A stretch of 23,057 nucleotides of DNA. It comes from an uncultured Candidatus Saccharibacteria bacterium. GTDB taxonomy: Bacteria; Patescibacteriota; Saccharimonadia; Saccharimonadales; Saccharimonadaceae. Positions 15,486 to 22,347 of the stretch are shown here, in pieces. Location of the stretch: NCBI GenBank assembly GCA_948571325.1, contig CAOZKB010000009.1:1-23057 (forward strand), read 5' to 3'. The position numbers were made by a program, and so were the translations under genes. The notes below the pieces were generated by a model. The model saw only the letters and a list, made by a program, of their open reading frames with translations. It made no database searches and was not told the DNA's origin. Positions within the stretch are counted from its first letter, which is position 1. Each line of letters opens with the position of its first letter.

Positions 15486-17141
15486 ATGACTAATGAGGGG
15501 AAGTCACCACGCAAAAAACATTTTCGTTTTCGTTCCGTCGTTTCGATGGCTAATACCAAACTCTCCGTCAAATCGGCCGCGCTTATCTTGGCCGGATCCA
15601 CTTTAATCTCTGCTCTACTCGGTATTTTTCGCGATCGCCTACTTAATTCTTATTACCTCGACACCTACCCCACTGGCATCGACGCATATACTGCAGCTTT
15701 TACAATTCCAGACTTTATGTTTTTCATCCTTACCTCAGGCGCGCTCGCTGTCAGTTTCATCCCAGTCTTTAACCAACGATTAATAACTGGTAACAAAAAA
15801 TCCGCCTGGGAACTCAGCTCCAGCCTTCTAAATTTAATGGCGCTCATCACGCTTGTGGCCTCAATCGCAATTATTGTCCTTGCTGATCCACTTGTACGCT
15901 ATGTCGTTGGCCCAGGACTCGATGAGTCTGGTATGATTCTTGCCATCAATATGATGCGCGTCATCGCCATTAATCCTTTTCTCTTCGCTATTTCCACCAT
16001 CCTCTCTAGCATTCAGCAGGCTCTCGGGCGCTTCGTCTTTTATGCGCTAGCTCCAGCACTATATAATATTGGTATCTTAATTGGTATCGTCTGGTTTACG
16101 GATGGCATCAACATCTTTGGCTGGCAGCTCTTTGCTGGAGGCATTATGGGCGTAGCGCTTGGCGTAGTCTTTGGTGCCGTATTACAACTATTAGTCAGCC
16201 TTATCGGACTCTTTGGTTTAGGCTTTGACTATGAATTCAAAATCAACTGGCGCAACCAAGGTTTTCGTGCTGTATTAAATTTACTTCCCGCTCGCAGCCT
16301 CGACCAAGGTATTGATTATATTAATACCATCGTTAGTACCAACTTATCCTCTCGCATGGGCGCCGGCGCACTGCGTTCCTATCAACAAGCTTCTAGTCTT
16401 TCACAAATGCCCGTTAACCTCGTTGGCGTCGCTATCTCCACTGCCTTCTTTCCTCAACTCACCGAAGAACTTGGCGAAGGCAAAGAAGAAAAATTCCGTC
16501 AAACCTTCCGTACTGCTCTTAGTACTATCATCTGGATCTCGCTGCCTATTACAATCATTGCTCTATTTGCGCGTGGTTACGTGGTTAGCTTCATCAAAAA
16601 CGGCGGTGATCCACTTATCGCATCGGTCCTAGCTACACTAACTCTCTCAATTTTTGCCCGTTCAATCTTCCATATTGCCTCGCGCGGTTTTTACGCCCAC
16701 CAAGACACCAAAACTCCGTTCATTGTTTCAATTGCCGCGGTCGGCCTAACTATTATTCTATCTATCATATTTTCCATTATTGGCTGCGGTCCAGAAGGTC
16801 TAGGCTGGGCGCAGTCCATCGGCGCAATTGCTGAGGTTATAATTCTCGTGATGATTCTCCAAAAACATTCCAACCAAAAATTACTCAATCAGGATTTTTG
16901 GAAAGATTTTGGCCGTATGTTATTCGCTACGGCTATCACCGGTTGTGTTGCCTATTCAATGACTAAATTTATGCCTCTAATGGCCACCGATGATTCATTC
17001 TTTATCATCTTACCTAAATTCTGCGTTATCTGCCTAGTTTCTTCCATCACCTATATAGTTGCCGGATACTTTCTTAATATTCCACAAGTTTCACCCATTA
17101 TTAATAAAATCAAACAAATTCTCTTTCGTAACGTTGAATAA
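15486..17141 (+). CDS. murJ: Lipid II flippase MurJ (MviN family)
   Basis: Flips lipid II across the membrane for peptidoglycan assembly. The 551-aa protein is a polytopic MOP-superfamily transporter with about 14 membrane segments. Recognisable stretches are SALLGIFRDRLL near the start, GALAVSFIPVF, SLSQMPVNLVGVAISTAFFPQL (around residue 320) and FHIASRGFYAHQDTKTPF (around 405), which match conserved MurJ loops. The start at 15486 lies 1 nt after the serS stop and adds a basic segment of 20 residues; an internal ATG at 15546 (MANTKLSVKSAALILAGS) matches the usual MurJ start and may be the real one. Together with uppS and uppP it indicates a working peptidoglycan lipid cycle. Confidence 0.9.
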   Translation: MTNEGKSPRKKHFRFRSVVSMANTKLSVKSAALILAGSTLISALLGIFRDRLLNSYYLDTYPTGIDAYTAAFTIPDFMFFILTSGALAVSFIPVFNQRLITGNKKSAWELSSSLLNLMALITLVASIAIIVLADPLVRYVVGPGLDESGMILAINMMRVIAINPFLFAISTILSSIQQALGRFVFYALAPALYNIGILIGIVWFTDGINIFGWQLFAGGIMGVALGVVFGAVLQLLVSLIGLFGLGFDYEFKINWRNQGFRAVLNLLPARSLDQGIDYINTIVSTNLSSRMGAGALRSYQQASSLSQMPVNLVGVAISTAFFPQLTEELGEGKEEKFRQTFRTALSTIIWISLPITIIALFARGYVVSFIKNGGDPLIASVLATLTLSIFARSIFHIASRGFYAHQDTKTPFIVSIAAVGLTIILSIIFSIIGCGPEGLGWAQSIGAIAEVIILVMILQKHSNQKLLNQDFWKDFGRMLFATAITGCVAYSMTKFMPLMATDDSFFIILPKFCVICLVSSITYIVAGYFLNIPQVSPIINKIKQILFRNVE

Positions 17142-17142
17142 C

Positions 17143-17151
17143 TGCTATAAT
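17143..17151 (+). promoter_or_regulatory. uppP promoter, leaderless type
   Basis: TGCTATAAT with TATAAT at 17146-17151, 7 nt before the ATG at 17159. It begins right after the murJ stop, so uppP has its own promoter despite the tight spacing. Confidence 0.7.
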
Positions 17152-17158
17152 ATAACTT

Positions 17159-17968
17159 ATGGATATTTTTCAAGCATTACTCTTAGGATTAATACAAGGC
17201 CTTACTGAATTCATTCCCGTCTCGTCGTCTGGACATCTAGAACTCGCTCAGCAAATCTTCCAATTCCATTCTGAAAACTTCCATCTCTTTTTAGAATTTA
17301 TCAATCTCGGCACTTTGCTCGCGCTCATTATCTATTTCCACGATCGAATTTGGCGTATTATAAAAGACGTTTTCCGTGAAAGAAATTATAAGCTCGCCAT
17401 CAATCTAGTTATTACTACTATTCCCGCCGGGCTACTCGGATTATTATTATCTGGTTTTATAGCAGAAAATCCTTTCTTCTCCTCACTTTTTACTATCGCC
17501 GCCGCAATGGGTATTGTTGGCTTAATTATGATTTTTATCGACAAAATTCCACATATGTCCACCCTAAAAGATGAAAATCAACTTACGCCAATCCGCGCAT
17601 TAATTATTGGCCTACTACAAGTTTTTGCCCTCATTCCTGGTACCTCGCGTTCTGGCACTACAATTATTGCCGGTCGCATCACCGGCCTAGACTCCGAATC
17701 ATCCGCCGAATATTCTTTTCTAGCTTCTATTCCTATTATGCTCGGCGTTTGCCTTAAACTCTTCCTTTCATCCACCGACCGCGCCTACTTCACCGCTAAT
17801 ACAAGTGCATTATTCTTCGCTAACCTCACAGCTTTTGCTGTCGGCATTTTTGCTCTGCATTTTCTCTTGCGCTACCTTAAAAAACCTAAATCCCTACAAA
17901 CCTTTGGCAAATATCGTGTCATTGTTAGCTGTTTAGTAATCGGCGTATTATTAATCATCTCTGCATAA
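17159..17968 (+). CDS. uppP: Undecaprenyl-diphosphate phosphatase (BacA family)
   Basis: Removes a phosphate from undecaprenyl diphosphate, recycling the cell-wall carrier; overexpression gives bacitracin resistance in other bacteria. The 269-aa membrane protein has both family motifs: QGLTEFIPVSSSGHL (Glu17, Ser22-24, His26) and PGTSRSGTTI (160-169, Arg164). It has about eight membrane segments and a normal length. The leaderless-type promoter sits just after murJ. No terminator is evident after its stop; the next plus-strand unit starts about 55 nt downstream. Confidence 0.94.
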   Translation: MDIFQALLLGLIQGLTEFIPVSSSGHLELAQQIFQFHSENFHLFLEFINLGTLLALIIYFHDRIWRIIKDVFRERNYKLAINLVITTIPAGLLGLLLSGFIAENPFFSSLFTIAAAMGIVGLIMIFIDKIPHMSTLKDENQLTPIRALIIGLLQVFALIPGTSRSGTTIIAGRITGLDSESSAEYSFLASIPIMLGVCLKLFLSSTDRAYFTANTSALFFANLTAFAVGIFALHFLLRYLKKPKSLQTFGKYRVIVSCLVIGVLLIISA

Positions 17969-18023
17969 ACACTCATCCTATAAAACGTCAATCAATAGCT
18001 CACAAAGTTTACATATATCAACG

Positions 18024-18052
18024 TTGTTTTTTATGTCAAGCTTTGCTATGAT
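18024..18052 (+). promoter_or_regulatory. Promoter of the 31-aa ORF unit
   Basis: TTGTTT (18024-18029), a 17-nt spacer and TATGAT (18047-18052) preceded by TGC. The predicted start is near 18059, giving a structured leader of about 84 nt. Confidence 0.6.
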
Positions 18053-18077
18053 TAATACCAGCTGCTTCAATCCGAGG

Positions 18078-18115
18078 TCGAAGTACTAAGGGCTATTCCT
18101 TAGCTACTGTTTCGA
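18078..18115 (+). ncRNA. Structured leader hairpin upstream of the 31-aa ORF
   Basis: A 14-bp bulged stem: TCGAA (18078-18082) with TTCGA (18111-18115), GTA (18083-18085) with TAC (18105-18107), and CTAAGG (18086-18091) with CCTTAG (18098-18103). The loop is GCTATT, and one C (18104) and TGT (18108-18110) are bulged. A competing short pairing, CTTC (18065-18068) with GAAG (18080-18083), would disrupt the base, so two folds are possible. No T run follows. It is not a recognised riboswitch or a known housekeeping RNA. Confidence 0.45.
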
Positions 18116-18142
18116 AGTGGTCGTAACTAAACAGGAGAATCA

Positions 18143-18238
18143 ATGCGTAGCAAACGAAAACGAACTCACGCTCGCCGAGACAGCCAGTCTACACCAGCTC
18201 CTTGGCAAGAGTTTATTGAAATTGCTCCCGAGATGTAA
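18143..18238 (+). CDS. Small protein, 31 aa, basic head and acidic tail
   Basis: The ATG at 18143 lies 5 nt after AGGAG (18133-18137), a good Shine-Dalgarno spacing. The 31-aa product starts with a strongly basic stretch (RSKRKRTHARR), has a Pro-rich middle (STPAPW) and ends in an acidic hydrophobic segment (QEFIEIAPEM). It lies in a self-contained unit: an extended -10 promoter, a bulged-hairpin leader and a strong terminator 20 nt after the stop, about 230 nt in all. The basic N terminus suggests an RNA- or ribosome-binding peptide, which is inference. Alternatives are a leader peptide or a dual-function small RNA. I recognise no family. Confidence 0.55.
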   Translation: MRSKRKRTHARRDSQSTPAPWQEFIEIAPEM

Positions 18239-18257
18239 TTTCAAGTTTTATACGCAC

Positions 18258-18290
18258 GTCCTAGCCAGCCTTAACAGCTAGGACTTTTTT
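18258..18290 (+). terminator. Strong rho-independent terminator of the 31-aa unit
   Basis: GTCCTAGC (18258-18265) pairs perfectly with GCTAGGAC (18277-18284) around an 11-nt loop, followed by TTTTTTGTTT. No T run follows on the minus strand, so it acts in the plus direction. The minus-strand CBS gene's last codons and stop lie within it. Confidence 0.88.
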
Positions 18291-19137
18291 GTTTATCAAT
18301 AGCGCTGCTAACACCAGATTTACTATTAGCTCTTGTAATAACCGTATTTGGCATTTTGCGCTTTGCCACTGCCGTACGATCCATATCACGTTCAAAATCA
18401 TCCTGTGGAGCTCCACCCAAAAGTAAATCCACTAGCATTTGATAAGTAATTAAACCCACAATACGTTCAAATGGATCAATCACCAAGAAGAAATAACAAT
18501 TAGTTCGGTAAAAAGCTGCCAACACTTGCATCAAATTATAATCATCTCGCACATAGCAAACCCGCATATCCATAATTTCTTCGGCTCGCTTCGTTTCGCG
18601 CATCTCTAAACTATTTAAGGCTTCTGTATGTAATAAACCCAAAATTTGTTTATGATCATCTATCACTGGAAAATGCGCAAAGCCTGAACGATATAACCGA
18701 TCAAGCGTCAAAGGCCCCAAAACCTCTTCTTTATTCACATAGGTAATTAAATTCTTCGACACCATTACATCCGCCACTTGAATTTCTGGGAAATTCATCG
18801 CCGTTGCAATCACCTTACGCTCTCGGTCCGACAAAACCCCTTTCGGTAAGGCCTTCATCAACTCCAAAAACTCCGCCGTAGACTCCGGAATATGCAATTT
18901 AGGCTCTACTTGCGCCATTTTCTTAGGTTTTACTCTATACGGCTCCAACTTCGGCATTAGCCATTTTGCCAACCATTTCAAAAACTTTAACTTCAGCTTT
19001 CTTAGTCCAGCACACAGTTTCTTCGCAATCTTTTTAATTGCCGCAACAATCTTCCGCCACGTCAATTTTACCTTCTGCCAAAACTGCCCCTGTGTTTTGG
19101 TTTGAGATTTTCGTACTACTCTTTTAGCTTCATTCAT
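18271..19137 (-). CDS. CBS-domain-pair protein with cationic N-terminal helix
   Basis: A 288-aa protein. Residues about 105-241 match the CBS pair of the CNNM/CorC (HlyC) group: LSDRERKVIATAMNFPEIQVADVM, then LYRSGFAHFPVIDDHKQILGLLH (CBS1, about 124-178) and CBS2 (about 188-241, NCYFFLVIDPFERIVGLIT). Such pairs bind adenine nucleotides and regulate transport of magnesium or other ions. The usual N-terminal DUF21 membrane domain is absent. Instead, residues 1-75 are Lys-rich and amphipathic (VKLTWRKIVAAIKKIAKKL, KLKFLKWLAKWLMPKL), suggesting peripheral membrane or nucleic-acid binding. No CorC transporter-binding C-terminal domain follows; the tail is basic and disordered-looking. A divergent promoter is shared with the DsbA-like gene, and the -10 ends 9 nt before the ATG. 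Confidence 0.75.
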   Translation of the reverse strand: MNEAKRVVRKSQTKTQGQFWQKVKLTWRKIVAAIKKIAKKLCAGLRKLKLKFLKWLAKWLMPKLEPYRVKPKKMAQVEPKLHIPESTAEFLELMKALPKGVLSDRERKVIATAMNFPEIQVADVMVSKNLITYVNKEEVLGPLTLDRLYRSGFAHFPVIDDHKQILGLLHTEALNSLEMRETKRAEEIMDMRVCYVRDDYNLMQVLAAFYRTNCYFFLVIDPFERIVGLITYQMLVDLLLGGAPQDDFERDMDRTAVAKRKMPNTVITRANSKSGVSSAIDKQKSPSC

Positions 19138-19145
19138 GCTATAAT
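19137..19145 (+). promoter_or_regulatory. dsbA-like gene promoter
   Basis: TGCTATAAT with TATAAT at 19140-19145. Its TG begins at 19137, inside the minus-strand CBS start codon. The predicted start near 19152 gives a leader of about 40 nt with GGAGG for the GTG start. Confidence 0.65.
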
Positions 19146-19146
19146 C

Positions 19147-19155
19147 ATTATAACA
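19147..19155 (-). promoter_or_regulatory. CBS gene promoter, short-leader type
   Basis: On the minus strand TGTTATAAT, with TATAAT at 19152-19147, and 9 nt to the ATG. It sits 2 nt from the plus-strand -10, so the two divergent promoters overlap. Confidence 0.6.
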
Positions 19156-19192
19156 TCATAGAAGTAATTAATCTAACAGCGGAGGCCAAAAA

Positions 19193-19939
19193 GTGGATAA
19201 AAAAACCTGGATTATCATTGGCGCGATTGTGGCTATTTTTGCGGGCGTAATTGTCACCAGTATCTTACAAAATCAATCTAATACCAACTACGATCAATAC
19301 GATTTGGCCACAATCATTGACGCTAACGACGATTCTGGTAATTTAGCCGAAAATATCGACGGCGATCCTAACGCCCCTGTCATCATTTACGAATACGGCG
19401 ATTATCAATGTACAGCCTGCGCACCTATCAATCCTTACATTAGCGAAATCATTGAAGAATATGATGGCAAAGTCGCCGTAGTACTCCGCACTTACATTAT
19501 GGATTATCACCAAAACGGCACCGCTGCCGCTTCTGCCGCCAACGCCGCCGCCATCCAAGGCTACTGGAAGCCTTTCAAAGACATTATTTACAGCAAACAA
19601 AACGACTGGTATTACTCCGAAGGCACCGAACGACAAAAACAATTCGAAGATTACTTTATGACCGCCTCCAATAATCAAGGCAACCTAGAAAAATTCCGCA
19701 CAGATATGAGCAGTAAAGCAGTCGCTAAAAAAATCAGCTTCGATCGCGCCCTTTCTACACGCGCTAATGTCGATTGGACTCCTACTTTTTACCTCGGCGA
19801 CGAATTAATCGACCAACGTGGTATGAACACTAGCGACTTTCTCAAGCTACTACGCGAAAAAATCAACAAAAAACTCACTGAGCAGGGAATTGAAGTGCCC
19901 AAGAAGGCTAAAGACAACGCAAACAAGTCTGACAAATAA
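19193..19939 (+). CDS. Membrane-anchored DsbA-family thioredoxin-like protein
   Basis: A 248-aa protein with a GTG start 7 nt after GGAGG (19181-19185). One uncleaved membrane helix (about 5-25) puts the rest outside the cytoplasm. The thioredoxin-like domain (about 58-225) has the redox pair CTAC (C73, C76) after EYGDYQ, and the cis-Pro loop DWTPTFY (Pro197). The inserted helical region between them (about 105-190) is typical of the DsbA-like Thioredoxin_4 group. It probably oxidises or isomerises disulfides in secreted proteins, though the direction cannot be read from sequence. The C terminus is Lys-rich (KKAKDNANKSDK). No DsbB or VKOR partner is in the window. radA follows after 6 nt. Confidence 0.88.
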   Translation: MDKKTWIIIGAIVAIFAGVIVTSILQNQSNTNYDQYDLATIIDANDDSGNLAENIDGDPNAPVIIYEYGDYQCTACAPINPYISEIIEEYDGKVAVVLRTYIMDYHQNGTAAASAANAAAIQGYWKPFKDIIYSKQNDWYYSEGTERQKQFEDYFMTASNNQGNLEKFRTDMSSKAVAKKISFDRALSTRANVDWTPTFYLGDELIDQRGMNTSDFLKLLREKINKKLTEQGIEVPKKAKDNANKSDK

Positions 19940-19945
19940 GTCCGT

Positions 19946-21301
19946 ATGGCCAAGTCTCATATCCTATTTTCCTGCCAACAATGCGGCGCCACTTACAAAA
20001 ATTGGACCGGCCGCTGTCAACAATGTGGCGCCTGGAGTTCACTTATCCAACAATTCGACGAAGACAGCCGTGAAGAGAAATCCGCTGTGGGTCGTGGCAA
20101 AGCCTCCGGTAAACAACTCGATTTTGTCTCAATTAATGATTTAGAAAGCTCTGATGAACGCGAACGTCTCCAGATCGGCTTCAAAGACCTTGATACCGTA
20201 CTCGGTGGCGGCATTTTACTTGGCAGCGTTTCGTTATTAGCCGGACAGCCCGGTATCGGCAAGTCCACCCTTCTTATGCAAATCTGCGCCAAAATCGCCA
20301 AGCAGCGCAAAGTACTCTACATTTCCGGCGAGGAGTCCGCCGGCCAAGTTAAGCTCCGCGCTATCCGCCTCGGTGCCAATTCCGATAATCTTAAATTCGC
20401 CAGCAGTACCCTCGCCAATGACATTGCCAAAACTATCGAAAGCGGCGAATTTGATTTAGTGATTGTTGATTCCATCCAAACTCTCACCCTTGCCGAAATT
20501 TCTTCCTCTCCCGGTGGTATTTCCCAGGTCACCAACTGCGGCAATCTCATCATTCGTGCCGCCAAAATCTCCGGCACCGCCGTCATTATCGTCGGCCACG
20601 TCACCAAGGAGGGAACTGTCGCTGGACCAAAAGTTCTCGAGCATCTCGTCGACGTTGTACTTAATTTTGAAGGTGATCGCTACGGCGGCTTTAAAATCAT
20701 CCGCGCCATCAAAAACCGCTTCGGCTCTACCACCGAAGCTGCCATTTTCGAAATGGACGCCAAAGGTCTTTCTGAGGTCAAAAACCCTTCCGCCGCTCTC
20801 CTCGCCGAACGTCAAAATACTGACGGCTCTATCATTCTTGCCACTCTCGAGGGCACCCGACCTATTCTAGTCGAAATTCAGGCACTCGTCACCCCCACCA
20901 ACTTCGGCTACCCCAAACGCACCAGCTCCGGATTCGATCTCAACCGCCTAAATCTACTCATTGCCGTCATTGAGCGCCGCACCAAACTCAAACTTAACGA
21001 TAAAGACGTTTTCATCAACGTCGTCGGCGGCCTCAAAATCAACGACTCCGCTGCCGACCTCGCCATCTGTCTCGCTATTGCATCTGCTGTCGCTAGCCGC
21101 AAACTAGCCGAAGATTTTGTAGTTTTTGGCGAAGTTGGCCTCGGCGGGGAAATCCGCTCCGTTTTTCGACCCGATCAACGCATCGCTGAAGCCAAAAAAC
21201 TCGGCTTCGCCCATGCCATTGCCCCTGCCACCGCCAAAGACCCCTTTGTGATCCCCGTCAAAGACCTACGCCACACCCTCATCGAGTATGTCAATGAATA
21301 A
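19946..21301 (+). CDS. radA: DNA repair protein RadA
   Basis: RadA (Sms) is a RecA-like ATPase that promotes branch migration during recombinational repair. The 451-aa product has the N-terminal C4 zinc finger (C10, C13, C24, C27), Walker A GQPGIGKST (100-108) and Walker B LVIVDSIQ (171-178). The RadA-specific KNRFGS motif (256-261) and the C-terminal Lon-like domain (about 285-451, with VNVVGGLKINDSAADLAICLAIASA) are present. The length is normal and nothing is missing. It is probably co-transcribed with the DsbA-like gene upstream, an unrelated function. A strong minus-strand promoter lies just past its 3' end and points into it. Confidence 0.96.
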   Translation: MAKSHILFSCQQCGATYKNWTGRCQQCGAWSSLIQQFDEDSREEKSAVGRGKASGKQLDFVSINDLESSDERERLQIGFKDLDTVLGGGILLGSVSLLAGQPGIGKSTLLMQICAKIAKQRKVLYISGEESAGQVKLRAIRLGANSDNLKFASSTLANDIAKTIESGEFDLVIVDSIQTLTLAEISSSPGGISQVTNCGNLIIRAAKISGTAVIIVGHVTKEGTVAGPKVLEHLVDVVLNFEGDRYGGFKIIRAIKNRFGSTTEAAIFEMDAKGLSEVKNPSAALLAERQNTDGSIILATLEGTRPILVEIQALVTPTNFGYPKRTSSGFDLNRLNLLIAVIERRTKLKLNDKDVFINVVGGLKINDSAADLAICLAIASAVASRKLAEDFVVFGEVGLGGEIRSVFRPDQRIAEAKKLGFAHAIAPATAKDPFVIPVKDLRHTLIEYVNE

Positions 21302-21318
21302 CACACCCCTATCCTTCC

Positions 21319-21347
21319 ATTATAGCACACATTATCATAAAAGTCAA
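21319..21347 (-). promoter_or_regulatory. Consensus promoter reading antisense into radA
   Basis: On the minus strand TTGACT (21347-21342), a spacer of exactly 17 nt and TATAAT (21324-21319), with the extended form TGTGCTATAAT. This is among the best promoters in the window and closely resembles that of rpsB. Its transcript would start near 21312 and run antisense to the end of radA, where no minus-strand gene is found. Confidence 0.6.
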
Positions 21348-21385
21348 TACTTTTTATGCTTTTTGAGCCAAAAACAAGGAAAATT

Positions 21386-21865
21386 ATGCGCATTTTAGGC
21401 ATCGATCCCGGTACTGGTATCTGCGGCTTCGCTGTCATTGAAGACAAAACCCCACTCGACTACGGCGTCATTTCTACACCCCCGCATACGCCATTACCCG
21501 ATCGCCTCGAAGATATTTACAATTCCCTACACGAAATCATCAAAGCTGATCGACCCGACGTTATGGCTATCGAAAAGCTTTTTTTCAAACAAAATATCAC
21601 CACCGGCATCTCCGTTGCTGAAGCTCGCGGTGTTTGTATGTTAGTCGCAAAACAATGCAATTTACCAATTTTTGAGTATAGTCCTAACCAAATCAAAAAA
21701 GCCATTTGCGGTTATGGTCAGGCTCATAAACCCCAAATCCAAGAAATGGTACGTGTTCATTTTAACCTTAAAGAAGTTCCTAAGCCCGACGATGCCGCCG
21801 ATGCCTTAGCTGTGGCCATCGTTCATTCATTTGTCGCAAAAACCGCTACTAATGTTTCGTTGTAA
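21386..21865 (+). CDS. ruvC: Holliday junction endonuclease RuvC
   Basis: RuvC resolves Holliday junctions. The start is placed at 21386 (MRILGIDPGTG), where the family begins and AAGGAAA lies just upstream; an ATG at 21356 would add ten unsupported residues. The 159-aa product carries the four acidic catalytic residues: Asp7 (GIDPG), Glu63 (AIEKLFF), and Asp136 and Asp139 (DDAADA), corresponding to D7, E66, D138/D141 in E. coli. It is in order with ruvA, separated by one acidic membrane-protein gene. The next gene has its own promoter overlapping the end of ruvC. Confidence 0.95.
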   Translation: MRILGIDPGTGICGFAVIEDKTPLDYGVISTPPHTPLPDRLEDIYNSLHEIIKADRPDVMAIEKLFFKQNITTGISVAEARGVCMLVAKQCNLPIFEYSPNQIKKAICGYGQAHKPQIQEMVRVHFNLKEVPKPDDAADALAVAIVHSFVAKTATNVSL

Positions 21866-21888
21866 TTTTCACATCATTATGCTAAAAT
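21860..21888 (+). promoter_or_regulatory. Promoter for the acidic protein-ruvA pair
   Basis: TTGTAA (21860-21865, over the ruvC stop), a 17-nt spacer and TAAAAT (21883-21888) preceded by TGC. The leader is short but includes AAGGAGG. Confidence 0.6.
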
Positions 21889-21909
21889 AGAGCTAAGTTA
21901 AGGAGGCCT

Positions 21910-22347
21910 ATGCGCAAACAAATCACTTCCATCACCATATTAACCCTTGGAACAATTTTCGGCTTAGCAAATCTCACGCAAACTACTCCAGTCTACGCCG
22001 AGGACGAAGTCGTTCAGGGTACCGTCGAAATGCCCGACGACAATCAGCCCGCTGAAGATATCACTAATAGTCAAGCCGATCAAGAATATGGCATAATGCC
22101 AATTTCTGAAGAAGATCCAGAACACGGCGTCGACAACAGTACAGACAATGACGCAGACAACACTACTGTCGATGGTGATTTTCAATCAGAAATTATCCTT
22201 TACGATGTTGAACCAGAACCAGAAGCAGCAGATGAAGACGTCTCCGAACCGCCACTTTGGCCACTCATTGTCTCCGCTAGCGCTATGGGGATTACTTTAG
22301 TTGCCATCATCGCGCTTAATCTCATTGGGAAGCAAAAGCGGTCGTGA
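21910..22347 (+). CDS. Acidic single-pass membrane protein, unknown function
   Basis: A 145-aa protein with AAGGAGG (21900-21906) 3 nt before the ATG. A signal peptide (1-30, cut at VYA/ED) is followed by a strikingly acidic, Asp/Glu/Asn/Thr-rich extracytoplasmic stretch (31-112) that looks disordered. A membrane helix (about 117-138) and a short basic tail (KQKRS) hold it in the membrane with the tail in the cytoplasm. No family is recognised. Its TGA overlaps the ruvA GTG by 4 nt (GTGA), so translation of ruvA depends on it. Its job may be unrelated to recombination, as only the position links them. Confidence 0.75.
   Translation: MRKQITSITILTLGTIFGLANLTQTTPVYAEDEVVQGTVEMPDDNQPAEDITNSQADQEYGIMPISEEDPEHGVDNSTDNDADNTTVDGDFQSEIILYDVEPEPEAADEDVSEPPLWPLIVSASAMGITLVAIIALNLIGKQKRS

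Noticed and set aside
18058..18142. SRP, 6S or tmRNA in the 18.1-kb leader
   Set aside because: GCTGCTTC at 18061-18068 resembles the reverse of an SRP motif, but the GNAR loop and partner strand are absent. There is no tRNA-like end for tmRNA and no long closed bubble as in 6S RNA.
21356..21385. RuvC start ten codons upstream
   Set aside because: The added residues do not fit the family, and a Shine-Dalgarno site precedes the ATG at 21386.
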